From Hirsutella rhossiliensis (Eukaryota; Ascomycota; Sordariomycetes; Hypocreales; Ophiocordycipitaceae): DNA of 64,000 nt. Under the pieces are notes generated by a model. It saw nothing but the letters and a program-made list of their open reading frames with translations. It was not told the DNA's origin and ran no database searches. Position numbers and translations under genes: made by a program. How positions within the stretch are numbered: the first letter of the stretch is position 1; the number at the start of each line of letters is the position of its first letter. Below are positions 23,650 to 36,575 of this stretch, one piece after another. The stretch is taken from contig NW_025408672.1 of the NCBI RefSeq assembly GCF_020360975.1, positions 1,922,001 through 1,986,000 of the forward strand. The letters run 5' to 3'.

Positions 23650-26186
23650 TAGCGGCGAACCTAAATAGTATCTTAGGCCCGGCTATAGACCTCCCTAAGA
23701 ATACCGCTATCTTCTTTAGCGTACTACTATTTAAGAGTAAGAGCTTTATTTTACCTACTTACTATAGCGAAGTTAAAGTAGAAGGCGGCGAAGGGCGCTT
23801 CTATACTAAAGATAAGGAAAAATTTATAGACTAAGACTAATAAGACGTTTATAAGTAGAAGTAACCTCTTTAGTATATTTATAGAGATCGTTAGTACTTA
23901 ATACTAATAGGCCCTATTAAGCGGCGGGATATTACCCTTAAAAACGCTTAGATAATATATAAAGGCGTTAAAAAGATAAATAGATTTACTAGGAATAAGG
24001 CCTACTAAGAAGAGTATATCGTCGACGTATATAACTTTCTCTATAAAGCTATTAATAAACGATAGGCTATAAGCTTTAGCCTTAGCGCAATAATTAAAAT
24101 ATTAATAAGAGGTATCGAGAACGTAGTATACCCTTTACCTTACTCGCTATCGGTTTATACTAACTATTAAGGGGAACCTATCGAAGATATAAAAGATAGA
24201 TATAAGAAGTACTATAAATACCTAAATAACGGGGAGCATTTAATTAAGTTTACTACTCCTACCTTTAACCTTAGTCGCTTTATATATAAATAAAGGTATA
24301 TAACTAGAGTTATTAACTTTTCGGTAGGTATAAATAAAGGGGGACTCTATTAAGGGGCGTTCTTTTAAGATTATAGAGAAGGAAACCTAGTCGTTTTTAA
24401 TACTTAGAAAGAGGGACGATATACTAGACTCTATATATTCCTATAAGTATAGCGGTAGTTTCTTTATATCCTCTAAGTTCCTTATAACTTTACCTATACG
24501 CTAGTCCCTTATACTGCCTAGTAAGAAGGGTAGGAATATAGCTACTTAGCCTTAATAATAATCTAATACTAGGTTAAAGGTATAGTTAGGCTATGCCTTA
24601 AGATAATTAAATAGCAATACTTAAAAGTTAAAGTAATTCTAGAGTAAAGGTATAGGGTAATATAAGAAGCCCTATAGATAGATAAGATCTTATACTAAGA
24701 CTAGTATTTCTTTAAGCTAGATAAGAGGATAAGTATAAAAGGCTATATCGATAGGCTAATATATAGAATCTAAGCTATTACGGCGAACGAGCTTAATTAT
24801 ATATAAGCGATATTATAAGGCGGTAGAGTTTCTTAGTAGTTTAATAGCGGGGTTAAATAACTATAAAGGATACTATCTAATTAAGGTCTAACGACCTTTA
24901 GTAGAGTCTTTCTTATAAGGATTCTTAGGAGCGAGCGGATTTACTAATATAACCGTATTATCTTAGGAGACTAGGAAGAATAAGACCTCTAGGAAGTCCT
25001 AGAGGTAGTTAACCTCTTAGATAAGCTTACTAGATAGAGACTACTACTTTAAAGAGATATAAAACTAACTTATATAGTAAGGAAAGCGAGAAAGGAGCTA
25101 TCTATACTAGCTGCCCTTATAAAGTAACCTAACTTAATTGCTTAAGCTATATACGGTTTTTTTATAAAACTCCTCCTTAAAAAGACCCTTAACTATTTAA
25201 TTACGCTAATAGGAATCGAGAATAGACCTAGTCCTTTATTACCTTAAGCGTTAACCGAATTAAGCTCCTTATCTAAACTAAGTAGCCTTTCCCTAAGTAA
25301 CCTCGAGATAGGATCCCTACCCTAGAGCTTATAAAGGAGAGAGCTAAGCGCCCCTACTAGTCTCTTTATTTATATAGAAATAACGCCTTTATTCTCCCCC
25401 TTTAATATATAGCTAATTAGGCCTACTCCTCGCCTACTACTAACGACTCCTTTAAACGTATAAAGGAGCGAAAGACTCGTAACTATACCCCCGCCGATAA
25501 CCTAATAAGGAGCTAGTAAGGAAGAAAGGTAGATAGCCTAACTACTAACTCGCCCTAGGACTCTAAAATTACTAAGCGCTTAGTTAATTACCCTAAGGCT
25601 AAAGACTCTAGTAACGCTTATAGCACGCCTTATTACTCCTTAAAAATAAAGTATAGTAATAGCCTCTCTAGCTATAGTCCTTATAAGGTTTATACTAGGT
25701 TTTAAACCCTCCTAGGTTAAAGGAGTTAAAAACCTAGGAATATATTAGAACTACTACTAGGATATTAACGACTATAATTCTATATATTTATATAGGACTA
25801 CTAATAACGCGATAACGATTAGCTTATAAGACTTTATAGCTTATTTAATCTAGCTATACTTAAAGCTATAGACTAGTAAAGACGCTAACTACTTTATTTC
25901 CCTAACGCCCCTAGGAATAATAAGCGCGAATACTTAGGAGCGTATATAGGGGGTAGTAGATAATTATCTAAAGAAGGAAGTACGCGAGTAAAAATAAGAA
26001 AGAGCTAAATAAGTAGCTCGTAGGTAAAGGGAGGAATAAAGAACGTAAAGGGAAAGGATTATAGTAAAGGAGAAAAGTTCTATCGATAGTTTATTTACTT
26101 ACTTATATACTTAGGAAGAGAACCTTACCTATTATTATCGCGCCCTTTCCGTTAGTATCTTAGGTCGGAAAGTTACTAAGGAGGAG
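23650..26186 (+). pseudogene. gypsy-A accessory ORF b (large sense ORF before the 3' LTR)
   Basis: About 845 codons in frame 0, distinct from pol and ORF a, running into the 3' LTR. Readable blocks: FFSVLLFKSKSFILP (near 23710), VKVEGGEGRFYTKDKEKF (23775-23830), VKKINRFTRNKAY (near 23970), GEPIEDIKDRYKKYYKYLNN (24173-24232). Then a probably Pro-rich middle, and a C-terminus with DINDYNS, GVVDNYLKKEVRE and a long Glu/Arg/Gln helix (about 25968-26070) that looks like a coiled coil. Stops are TAA/TAG only where I checked. Copy 2 carries the same region at 32173-34709. Not env-like: no signal peptide or membrane anchor seen. Function unknown. Confidence 0.5.
26178..26186 (+). promoter_or_regulatory. 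gypsy-A polypurine tract
   Basis: AAGGAGGAG immediately before the 3' LTR, conserved in copy 2 (inverted, 32173-32181). Confidence 0.75.
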
Positions 26187-26569
26187 TTTAATAGGTAAGA
26201 TCGTACCCTTATAGATATTAGCCCGTTAAGGGGGGAAGGGATAAGACCCCTAGCACTCCCCTTCTAACTTACTTCTAAGTATACTTAAAGGCGTTATAAA
26301 AACCTTAATTATTTAATTATATATCTTCCTTAATTATAGTTAATTTAAATTTTTATTTTTCTCTTTTAAAGTAAATACCGCTAGTTACGTAACTTTAGTA
26401 GAGATAAAGAGGTATAGAGTAAAGAAATCTCTAAGACTTATATTTATAACCTAAGGCCCTTAAAGCTATATATAGGCTAAATAATTAGATAATTGCGTAG
26501 TTAATTACTCTATTAATCCTTAGCTATATACTATACGTGCTTTAGGTATATACCCTCGTCCCCGTTAAA
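26187..26569 (+). repeat. gypsy-A copy 1 3' LTR
   Basis: 383 bp, same length as the 5' LTR, followed by the ctac duplication (26570-26573). Confidence 0.9.
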
Positions 26570-26573
26570 CTAC

Positions 26574-26820
26574 CTTAGCCGCCCCTACTACCTTTACTAC
26601 CGCTACCTTTACTACTACCGGTACTGCCGCCGCCGCCGCCGCCGCTATTTTTAACGCCGCCGCTATTACCGCTTAGCTAGGTAGCCTAGAAAGCTAGATC
26701 TATACTTTTAAGGCTAGGGCCGCGCCTTATATTAAGGAGGAGGATAAGAAAGAGGATAAGGAGGAGGATAAAGATAACTACTTAGTAGTTAAGACCCTAC
26801 TAAAGAAAAAGGCTTACTAA
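26574..26820 (+). pseudogene. gypsy-B antisense ORF, 3' part
   Basis: Resumes the 13270-13988 frame. It starts TLAAPTTFTTA, has an Ala run from (GCC)6 plus GCT (26626-26646), then QLGSLES (Gln restored from TAG) and an acidic/basic tail, KEEDKKEDKEEDKDN. The coil-plus-charged-tail layout matches the C-terminus of the gypsy-C antisense ORF (63225-63350). Ends at TAA 26818-26820, or further if that stop is a mutated Gln. Confidence 0.55.
26626..26643 (+). repeat. (GCC)6 trinucleotide repeat
   Basis: In-frame Ala codons of the antisense ORF. It has no CpA or TpG and so resists RIP. Confidence 0.8.
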
Positions 26821-28539
26821 GCTTAGACTATACGCTCTTAAGTACGCTTATAAAAGCTAATATAATTTATTTATACTACCGCTAACCTAAGTATACCTTA
26901 CTTATTATTTATAATTATAGTATCTATAGTATATACCTATACTTTACGCTAGTATAATAACTACTATAGGCTTAGTACCCTATTACTTTCTTAAGGGTAG
27001 GGTATAGTCTCCCTTATATCTTAAGGTACTAGCTACTTTACCGCTAAGAGGGTAGCTTCTCTTACTAAGCTATCGTTCTCTTTTATTAGCTTATAAAGGG
27101 CCTTAAATATATTTAAAGCTATTACGCCCTTAAACTTAAAAGCTAGATCCTATATTAAGTCTTAGTAGCTATACTACTTAATAAGGACTTTATGCTTTTT
27201 ATTATAGCTTATATTCTTTTAATAAGCTACTTATAACTCCTTTACTAAGAACTCTTCCTTTCCTTTAATAAGGATAATAGCTAGTTAAGGATCTATTATT
27301 TCTTAGCTTAGTAAGGAGTTTATAATAGCGCGATAAAAAAGGTCGACGTTAATTATACTATAGATACTAAAGGGTAGCCCTTCTAGCTTTATAGTTTATA
27401 AACTTAGTACCCTTTTTACTATATACTTAGTATATAGCTAGTTAAGCTTCTTTTTTAGCCTTATTAACTTATAGTTATAGAGGTCTAGCTAGACCTTATC
27501 CCTTACTATAAACTTATTTATAGGATCCTATAATTTATTAGCTTACTACTCTTAGTCTTAGGCGGTAAACGCTATTAAAGATTAATAGAACTCTATAACT
27601 TATTATAGCTTTTATATAAAAGTAGATACCCTACCTTTTAAAGAGCTAGCTAGGTAGCGCTTTATACTTATATTTATAATAATAAGCTATACTAATAGCG
27701 GTTTAAACCTATATAGTATAAGGGAGAGGGATATACTAATAAATAAGTATAACTTATTATTAAGCGCTATCTAAGCTATAAGAAGCTACTTATCTTAGTT
27801 TACTTAATTATAGGCTATTACCCTTTAAAGGTAAGCTTATACTTTTTAGTTAAGGTATTTAAGCCCCTTATTAGTTTATAAGTAATAGGCTATACTTAGT
27901 AACTAAATAACTTAAAGTAGCTTATAAAGGTACTATTAAAAGCGTTTAGTTTAATTAATACCCTTATTACTAGTAATTAAGGCTAGCTATTAATAGAAGT
28001 AAGCGTAGTACTAAAAGAAGCGCTTAGTATAAGCCTTTACTTTTATAGATAGTATTAGCTTTAGTACTACCTCCTTACTTAGATAGTCCTTAATTACCTA
28101 GAGATTATAGTTACCGCCTATTATAAGAGGGAGGTCTATAATAAAGTCTATCTATATATATATATAGAACCGGTTAGGGACTAATAGTAACTTTTATAGC
28201 CCTTTCTTAAGCGCTTACTAGATCTTTAAGCGGCTATAAATATTATAGTTATAAAGGAAATAGTAAATATATAGTACTATAAGCGGCTAATAAAAGTCCT
28301 AGCTAATTACTTTTAGTATACCCTTATAGCTAAGATAGCTAATTATACTTAAGTTATAGATTATCTATATAATCTACCCTCTTAACCTATCTTACTCCTT
28401 AACTTCTAAGGGGGCCGCCTTAGCTATAGCCTTTATTATCGCTAGCGCGCCTAAAACTTATAGCTTGCCCTTATAGCAGAGGTAGCTATAAGGGTTAATA
28501 TAGTAGTTGCTTACTTAGACTTTTAACCTAAGGCTATAG
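26821..28539 (-). pseudogene. gypsy-B pol, integrase part
   Basis: The minus strand from about 28420 downward reads KVIS-DFYxPL, YIYYFLYN and SRLKI (HHCC/GPY-type region), then IYIYxD and GGNYNLWVIKD (integrase core). It continues toward 27800 with SLITSNKGIN, where the second core Asp is now Asn. C-terminal sequence down to about 26900 is too mutated to show a chromodomain, although gypsy-C has one at this place. The part nearest RNase H is on the other side of the solo LTR. Confidence 0.65.
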
Positions 28540-28544
28540 TTAAG

Positions 28545-29124
28545 TATAAGGAACGGTGTTTTCCTATTATAAATAAAGTAGCTATAATATACTCTCCCGA
28601 TTATATAAGCTAATAAGTAGTATATTAATTATAGATAAAATCCTATTATATAGAGTAAGAATCGCTTATTATTTTGCTTATTATTATATATTAAACGGGT
28701 TACCGGTTATCGTATAATCGAGAATTAAAGGAATAGAGCTAGCTTAAAATACTAGCTAAGACCTCTTAAGACCTCTTAAGAATACTAGCACGACTAACCT
28801 CCTTTAAATACGAATATTAATAGAACTAAGACACTTTTAGCTATACTTAAGGTATTATAGAATTCCTTAGTCTTAGGGCTATATAGTAGCCTAAATCTAG
28901 TCTTAAAAAGTTCTTTTATTTAGCTATAATTATTTATATAAGATAGTATATCCGCTAGTAGATAGAGAAAGGATTATTAACTTTAATACCTCTTCTATAT
29001 ACTAATATACTACTAATAAATTCTATTAGAAATCCTACCTTATACTCCTTCTTCCCCTTTATTACGTAGTCTTATATAATTCCTTAATTTCCTAAAATTC
29101 TACTTTTACTTATATACCTTAAGA
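28545..29124 (+). repeat. Solo copia-1 LTR
   Basis: 580 bp, homologous to the copia-1 LTRs across the full length. It has tataaggaacgg and ccttaaga ends and a perfect 5-bp duplication ttaag (28540-28544, 29125-29129). No internal region, so it arose by LTR-LTR recombination. More RIP-mutated than the copia-1 LTRs. It differs by small insertions, including a tandem copy of agacctctta near 28758-28780. It interrupts gypsy-B pol. Confidence 0.9.
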
Positions 29125-29129
29125 TTAAG

Positions 29130-31796
29130 TAATCGCGCCCTTGCCTTTATATTATAGCGTACGCTTATATATATACTATCCTATAATACTAGCTAGTCTT
29201 ATAAATATTAAAGCTCCTTATTTTAAAAGATATACTAAGGGACGTTAGGTATACTCTTAAAGGGGGCTAGGACCCTAGCCGCTCTTAAAGGGTTACCTTC
29301 CTCCCTTAATAAAGTAGTAATAAGGTAAGTTTAAAGCGCTTTATCTAAGATTATCTATATATCTTATATATTAAGGTCTATAAAGGTAGGCTAGTCTTAC
29401 TATCTTTATAAGAGGGCGTCTAAGACTATAGCCTCCTTACTTAGTCTATACTTAATATAAAATTAAAAGTATAAGAGATACTCCGCTTAGCGTACCTACT
29501 ACTCTTAGAGATACTATTAAGTTATAAAGTATCTAAGGTTCTTATAGTCTATAAGGATCTTAAAGCTCTTATAGCTATAGAGCTCCGCTTACTACTACTT
29601 AAGGTAGCTAATAATTATTAATATCTCCTTATTATAAATTAAATAGTTCCTTTTTACTATAGTAAGCTTATATAAATAAAACGCTACTAGCTTTCTTTAC
29701 CTTTTTACTTCTTAAGATAAGGTTCCCTTAAGTATATAGCTATTATAATCTACTTCTATAGTTAAGGGATTATTAAAGTCTTATTATAATAGTACTAAAG
29801 CCTATAAAAATAAGTCTTTAAAAGCTTAGAACGCCTTTACTTATATAGGTCCCTAAGAGAAAAGGGCCCTATTTATTATTAGCTCGTTAAGTAGTAGTAC
29901 GATCTATAAGAACTTATTAATAAAGACCTAGTAGTAGTTAGCGAAGCTAAGGAAGCTTTATATACCTTATTATAATATTAAGGTCGCTTAGTTATAGATA
30001 GCTTAAATCTTAGCTAGGTCTACTTATATACTTATACCTATAATAATAATAAAGATAAGGTATTTAACGCGCTTAACGCTAAATTTATATTTAACTAGGT
30101 CTAGGTATAAGCTATACTTTATTAAGCGGTTTAGTACCTTTTATACCTTCTATATATAGTCTTTATAGCTCCTACTTAAATAAATAAGAATATTATTTAT
30201 ATATATAAACGCGAACTTATTAAGGAAACCCTTAAGTACTTAGTTAATATAATATTAAAATATAGCTAGGGCACTTACTAAGCTAAAGGGGGTAACTATC
30301 TACTTAAATAAGCTATATTTTATATAAAACGCTATCTTTTACTCCTCCTTATATACTATTTATACCTTATAAAATACTTAAACGATATTAAGCTTTATAA
30401 ACTACTTTACTTTTACTAGGTTATAGAGGGTCTCTCTTATAAGTAGAAAGAGGTACTAGTTTAGGTATATAATCGCGTTTAATACTTAGTAGTCTATATA
30501 AAAGTAAAGTCCCCCCCTTAGCTTTTATATAAATAAGACTAAAGCTATTACTTTAAAGGAGCTAGCCTTAATAAATCCCTTATTAAGAAGGGTCTATAAA
30601 GGTCTTTTTTAATACTAGTAGTTTCTCTTATAATATACTATATAGCGGCTTAAATAGTAAGGGAAGCTCTTTATTATTATCCTTTATATAGAGTAGTATT
30701 AAGTAGTCTACGCTTAGCTTATAAGGGTTTAACTTATTAGCCTCGCTCTTTTAAAAGAGTAGTAGTAGGTTATAAAACTATAGTAAGATAGCTTACTATA
30801 GCTCCTCTTTTAATATAGGGCGCTTTAGTTATAGCGCTTTCTTAATATCCGCTAAGCTAACTATATAAATTAATACTATAGCTATAGCTAACCCCTTTTA
30901 CTTATAGATTTACTATATTATGCCTATAAATACTAAGGATAAGACTTCTTAGGCGTCTTATAAGTTAAGTAGGGCGTTTAGCGCTCCCTCCCTACCGCTA
31001 TACTAAACCTAGGACTATATAGGGTTAAGCTATAGCCTCCTTTTATATAGTACTAAATATAACCTTATATTTATTAACTATAGCTTCCTAAGAATTAAGG
31101 GAAACTTAAGCTAAGGGACTATATATACTATTAGTAGCTATAGGAGGCTATTAACTTTTATAGCTACTTAAGCGATGCTTTTAATAACCGCGCCTTTTAT
31201 TATAGCTAAGGTACCTTTTATATACCTAAGGCGAATCTTCTTTACTAGTAAGTATAGTTTAAGGGCTTTTACTTTATTAATTATAGCGTAATATTAGTAA
31301 CCCTTATTTATAAAGGTAAAGAGGAAGTAAGTTTAATTAATAATAACTAGTATTAAAGTATGTTTTTCTTTAATACGCTTTATTAAGTCCTCCTTAGCTA
31401 GTATTAGCTTACTAGGCTCTAAGGCCTACTTTTATACTAAAGCTAAGCTTTTCCTTTTACTTTATATATAGCGGAGGTTCTTTTATCTCCCTTATTATTA
31501 GATTTTAATAGGGCGTAGGTAACTTATATCTCTACTAGCCTCCTTACTAAGAGGTAAAAGTAAAACTTAACTATATATATACTTACGCTATAATATATAT
31601 AGCGGCCCTTTTTATATTATTTACTAATTTCCTTATAAGGTACCTACTTAGCTATCTTATTAAACTATACTACTAGTAAAGTAGCTAGGGTCTTACTATT
31701 ACCTTACCCCTTAGGGTATATAGCTACTATCTAAATATCGCTATCTATATTAACCGCTAACTTAAGAGCGGGCCTAGGTATAAATAGGTTAAGTAA
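29130..31796 (-). pseudogene. gypsy-B pol, protease-RT-RNase H part
   Basis: Minus strand. RT reads RGGLYFYIDY-VLNAI, VKVK-FIKLNIV, then FIYINNILIYLS near 30185-30215, where YVDD has become I-N-N. RNase H near 29500-29690 reads VAFYLYKLTIVKRNYLIYNKEIL, almost parallel to gypsy-C (VAFYSYKLTLVKRNYAIYDKEIL). Protease and N-terminal RT sequence lie at about 31000-31790 without a readable active site. Truncated on the right by gypsy-A copy 2. Confidence 0.75.
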
Positions 31797-32172
31797 TTTA
31801 ATAAGGATAAGGGTATATACTTAAAGCACGTATAGTATATAGCTAAGGATTAATAGAGTAATTAACTATATAATTATTTAATCGTCGGTCTTATATATAG
31901 CTCTAATAGCCTTAGGTTATAAATATAAGTCTTAGAGATTTCTTTACTTTATACCTCTTTATCTTTACTAGAGTTATATAACTAGCGGCCTTTACTTTAA
32001 AAGGGAAAAATAAAAATTTAAATTAACTATAATTAAGGAAGATACTTAATTAGATAATTAAGGTCTTTATAAAGCCTTTAAGTATACTTAGAAGTAAGAA
32101 GGAAGGGGAGTACTAAGGGTCTTATTTCTTTAATAGGCTAATATTTATAAGGGTATAATCTTACTTATTAAA
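31797..32172 (-). repeat. gypsy-A copy 2 3' LTR
   Basis: About 376 bp, reverse complement of the 383-bp LTR; adjacent polypurine tract at 32173-32181. It joins gypsy-B sequence on its left. Confidence 0.87.
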
Positions 32173-34709
32173 CTCCTCCTTAGCGACTTTCTAACTTAAG
32201 ATATTAATAAAAAAGGCGCGATAATAATAAGTAAGGCTCTCTTCTTAGATATATAAGTAAGTAAATAAACCGTCGATAGAACTTTTCTCCTTTACTATAA
32301 TCCCTTCCCTTTATATTATTTATTCCTCCTTTTACCTACGAGCTACTTATTTAGCTCTTTCTTATCTTTACTTATATACTTCTTTCTTTAAATAATTATC
32401 TACTACCTCTTATATAAGCTCCTAAGTATTCGCGCTTATTATTCTTAAGAGCGTTAGGGAAATAAAGTAGTTAGTATCTTTATTAGTTTATAGCTTTAAG
32501 TATAGCTAGATTAAATAAGCTATAAAGTCTTATAGACTAGTTATTATCGCGTTACTAGTAGTCCTATATAAATATATAGAATTATAGTCGTTAATTTCCT
32601 AATAGTAGTTTTAATATATTCCTAGGTTTTTAACTCCTTTAACTTAAGAGGGTTTAAAGCTTAGTATAAACCTTATAAGGACTATAGCTAAAAAGGCTAT
32701 TACTATATTTTATTTCTAGGGAGTAATAGGGCGCGCTATAAGCGTTACTAGAGTCTTTAGCCTTAAGGTAATTAACCGAGCGCCTAGTAATTTTAAAGTC
32801 CTAGGGTAAGTTAGTAGCCGCGCTATCTACCTTTCTTTCTTACTAGCTTCTTATCGGGCTATTAGTAGGGGTATAGTTATAAGTCTTTTACTCCTTTATA
32901 TATTTAAAGGGGTTATTAATAATAGGTAAGGAGTAGGCTTAATTAGCTATATATTTAAAGGGGAAAATAAAGGCGTTATTTCTATATAGATAAAAGGACT
33001 AGTAAGGGTGCTTAGCTCTCTCCTTTATAGATTCTAAGGTAGGGATACTATCTTAAGGTTACTTAAGGAAAGGCTACTTAGTTTAGATAAAGAGCTTAAT
33101 TTAGTTAATACTTAAGGTAATAAAGGTCTAGGCCTATTCTTAATTCCTATTAGCGTAATTAGATAGTTAAGGGTCTTTTTAAAGAGGAGTTTTATAAAAA
33201 AACCGCGTATAGCTTAAGCAATTAAGTTAGGTTATTTTATAAGGGTAGCTAGTATAGTTAGCTCTTTTCTTACTCTCCTTACTATATAAGCTAGTTTTAT
33301 ATCTCTTTAAAGTAATAGTTTCTATTTACTAAGCTTATTTTAAAGGTTAACTACTTTTAAGACTTCTTAAAGGTCTTATTTTTCTTAATCTCCTTAAATA
33401 ATATAGTTATATTAGTAAATCTATTTATACCTAGGAATCCTTATAGGAAAGACTTTATTAAAAGTTATTAAACCTTAATTAAATAGTATCCTTTATAGTT
33501 ATCTAACCTTACTATTAAACTACTAAGAAACTCCGCTACCTTATAATATCGCTTATATATAATTAAGTTCGTTCGCTATAATAGCTTAGATTCTATATAT
33601 TAGCTTATTAATATAGCCTTTTATACTTATTTTCTTATTTAGCTTAAAGAAATACTAGTCTTAATATAAGATTTTATTTATTTATAGGGCTTCTTATATT
33701 ACTATATACCTTTACTTTAAAATTACTTTAATCTTTAAGTATCGCTACTTAATTATCTTAAGGTATAGCTAAACTATACCTTTAACTTAGTATTAGATTA
33801 TTATTAAGGCTAAGTAGCTATATTCCTACCCTTCCTACTAAGTAATATAAGGGACTAGCGTATAAGTAAAGTTATAAGGAACTTAAAAGATATAAAGAAA
33901 CTACCGCTATACTTATAAGAATATATAGAGTCTAGTATACCGTCCCTCTTTCTAAGTATTAAAAACGACTAAGTTTCCTTCCTTATAGTCTTAAAAGAAC
34001 GCTCCTTAGTAAAGTCCCCTTTTATTTAGTCTTACTAAAAAGTTAATAACTTTAGTTATATACCTTTATTTATATATAAAGCAATTAAGGTTAAAGGTAG
34101 GAGCGGTAAACGTAATTAAATACTTCTTATCGTTTAGGTATTTATAGTACTTTATATATCTATCTTTTATATCTTTAATAAGTTCCCCTTAGTAGTTAGT
34201 ATAAACTAATAATAAGTAAGGTAAGGGGTATACTATATTCTTAATACCTTTTATTAAGATCTTAATTATTATACTAAGGCTAAAGCTTATAGCTTATTAT
34301 TTATCGATAGCTTTATAGAGAAAGTTATATACGTTAACGATATACTCTTCTTAGCGGGCCTTATTCCTAGTAAATCCGTTTATCTTTTTAACGCCCTTAT
34401 ATATTATTTAAGCGTTTTTAAGGGTAATATCCCGCTATTTAATAGGGCCCGTTAGTATTAAGTATTAATAATCTCTATAAATATATTAAGGAGGTTACTT
34501 TTACCTATAAACGTCTTATTAGTCTTAGTCTATAAACCTTTCTTTAATTTTAGCGTAAAAGTGCCTTTTACTACCTTTTACTTTAACTTCGCTATAGTAA
34601 GTAAGTAAAATAAAGCTCTTACTCCTAAATAGTAGTACGCTAAAGAAGATAGCAGTATTCTTAGGGAGGTTTATAGCTAGGCCTAAGATATTATTTAAGT
34701 TCGCCGCTA
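32173..34709 (-). pseudogene. gypsy-A copy 2 accessory ORF b
   Basis: Inverted homologue of 23650-26186. The coiled-coil C-terminus is near 32290-32390 and the GEGRF-type block near 34530-34590. Length is conserved to within a few bases. Nonsense codons are of RIP type. Function unknown. Confidence 0.5.
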
Positions 34710-34969
34710 TATCTTAGAAAAAGGTAAAGTAAGTAAAAGAAAGAGAGAAGATAAGATTAAATAGTTAAGGTAAGTAGTTCTAAGTTATAATACTAAGAGG
34801 CTAAGAGGGTATTATATATATATATAAGAGTTATATTAGTAGAAGGGATCGTTATAAGTAGGGAAGCGTATAATATATATATATATATATATATAAAAGG
34901 AAGAAAAAGAAAGGAAGAAGGGGGGTATAGTAAGAGAAATAAATAGTTATTAAAGCGCGCGGTTATTAG

Positions 34970-35979
34970 TTACTTTAGCTAGCCTTTATAGTAGTAAGGT
35001 CTTAAGCGTATTTAAGGGTTATACTTAAATAGCTTCTTTTACTAGTTATCGATTAAGGAGCTATTTAATCTCTACCTTTTTCTTCCTTTCTTTACTCTTT
35101 TTATTCCTTTTCTTCCTCTTTTCTTCTCTATCTTCTTTATTTTTATAGACCGCTACTTCTTATCTTCTCCTTTTATAACTACCTCTTCTTCCTTATTATA
35201 TCTTATAAGACCGCTAAACTTAAAACTAAAGAGCTACTAAATATTATTAACCTTTCTTTAACTACTCTTTTATAACCTTCCCTTATTACTACTACTCTTC
35301 TTACTTAGAATTATTATCCTAAGGTCTTTCCTTTTTATATAAAGTACTTTTAAGTAATAACTATCTAACTTATTTAATCTTACTTAGCTCGTTCTAACTA
35401 TCTTCTTTTATAGATCTATAGTTACTTTAAGACCTAGGTCTATAGTAGAAATAATATTAGTTATTAAGGGTTTTTAATTTATATAGAAATTACCTTTTAG
35501 TTATAGGTTCTATTAAAAGCTCTTAATATTATTAAGATTAAAGCGCGCGGTCGCTCTCCTTTCTCTTACTTTCTTAAGAGCACGCTAGGTTAGTATAATT
35601 AAATCGTCTTCTATACCCTTTATTATAAATATCGGCTAATAACCTATATCTTTATAGAAATTCCTTATTTATATAGATACTTCTTTTCTTAGCTTAGTTT
35701 AAGGTAGTAAGAATACTCTTAAGTAGTCTTAATTACTTTATATAGAACTTATAACCCTTACCTTTATTAAGGGTATATTTAAACTTATTAAATAACTATA
35801 ACTTCCGCTTATAAGTATATTATATTTCCTTTTTATAAGTATATCTCTCTTTTAAGTACTATTAGCGGCTCTTACGCTAACTACGTTTAAGATTTAACTA
35901 AGGCGCCTATTTATAAATAGTAGTACTTTCCTAGATATTATAAGGCTACTTATAACCTTAATAGATTCGCTATCTATAT
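34970..35979 (-). pseudogene. gypsy-A copy 2 accessory ORF a
   Basis: Inverted homologue of 22380-23390, including the basic tail (about 35075-35160 on the plus strand reads ctttcttcct-type pyrimidine runs). No function recognised. Confidence 0.45.
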
Positions 35980-36575
35980 ATATAGTTATAATTTCTATAT
36001 TAACCTTAAGACTAATAAATTTTATAATAAGTATATTAATAATAAGACCGCCCTTTATTTTCTTTATAATATCCTTAATCCCTTTAGTCTTACTAAGGAT
36101 TTAAAGGAAAAGGAGGAAATTAACCTTATACTTATTTTACCTAAAAAGAGATTATATAAGTTTAATAAGCTCTCTCTTAAATAATAATTAAATAGTCTTT
36201 AAGTTTACTTTAAAGTAGTCTATAATAGGTTTACTAAGAGTAGGTAGCCTTATTTAGTCGCTATCTTTAATAGTAAAGGTTTTTCTCTTAAGGTTATATA
36301 CGTTTAATTTAATAAGTTAAAAATATATTAAATTTTATCTTATAAGTATATTTATTTTCGCTATAGTAGGTCTCCCCTTTTATAATAAAGAATAGATATC
36401 CCTATCTATAAAGTAAAAAGTCTTATTTTTAAAGGAGGTAAGTAATAAGAATATTTATTTTCTTACTTTATTATTTAATTATATCTTTATTTATCTTCTT
36501 TAAGGTAGTAAAGGGTAGGTTATTATTAAGGAAGGGGAGGAAATATTATCTTTATTTACTTAAGAAGCTTTAAGT

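Larger units (their letters stand above)
13989..26569 (+). mobile_element. gypsy-A copy 1: 12.6-kb Ty3/gypsy element with extra 3' ORFs
   Basis: LTRs of exactly 383 bp (13989-14371, 26187-26569) carry terminal inverted repeats TTTAATAGG / CCCGTTAAA. A ctac duplication lies at 13985-13988 and 26570-26573. Internal order: gag, protease, RT, RNase H, integrase (the Ty3/gypsy order), then about 4.4 kb with two additional sense frames. The second copy (31797-37217) preserves that 3' region at almost the same length, so it is part of the element and not a chance insertion. Dead by RIP. Inserted in the antisense ORF of gypsy-B. Confidence 0.88.
12879..31796 (-). mobile_element. gypsy-B: minus-strand Ty3/gypsy element, split by later insertions
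   Basis: From right to left: protease/RT/RNase H, integrase, then an antisense ORF and a 3' LTR remnant near 12879-13072. Interrupted by gypsy-A copy 1 (13989-26569) and a solo copia-1 LTR (28545-29124). RT and RNase H match gypsy-C closely, so B and C belong to one clade; gypsy-C has a chromodomain. The 5' end is not present: gypsy-A copy 2 starts at 31797 and the far side is lost at the 37217 junction. Heavily RIP-mutated. Confidence 0.75.
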
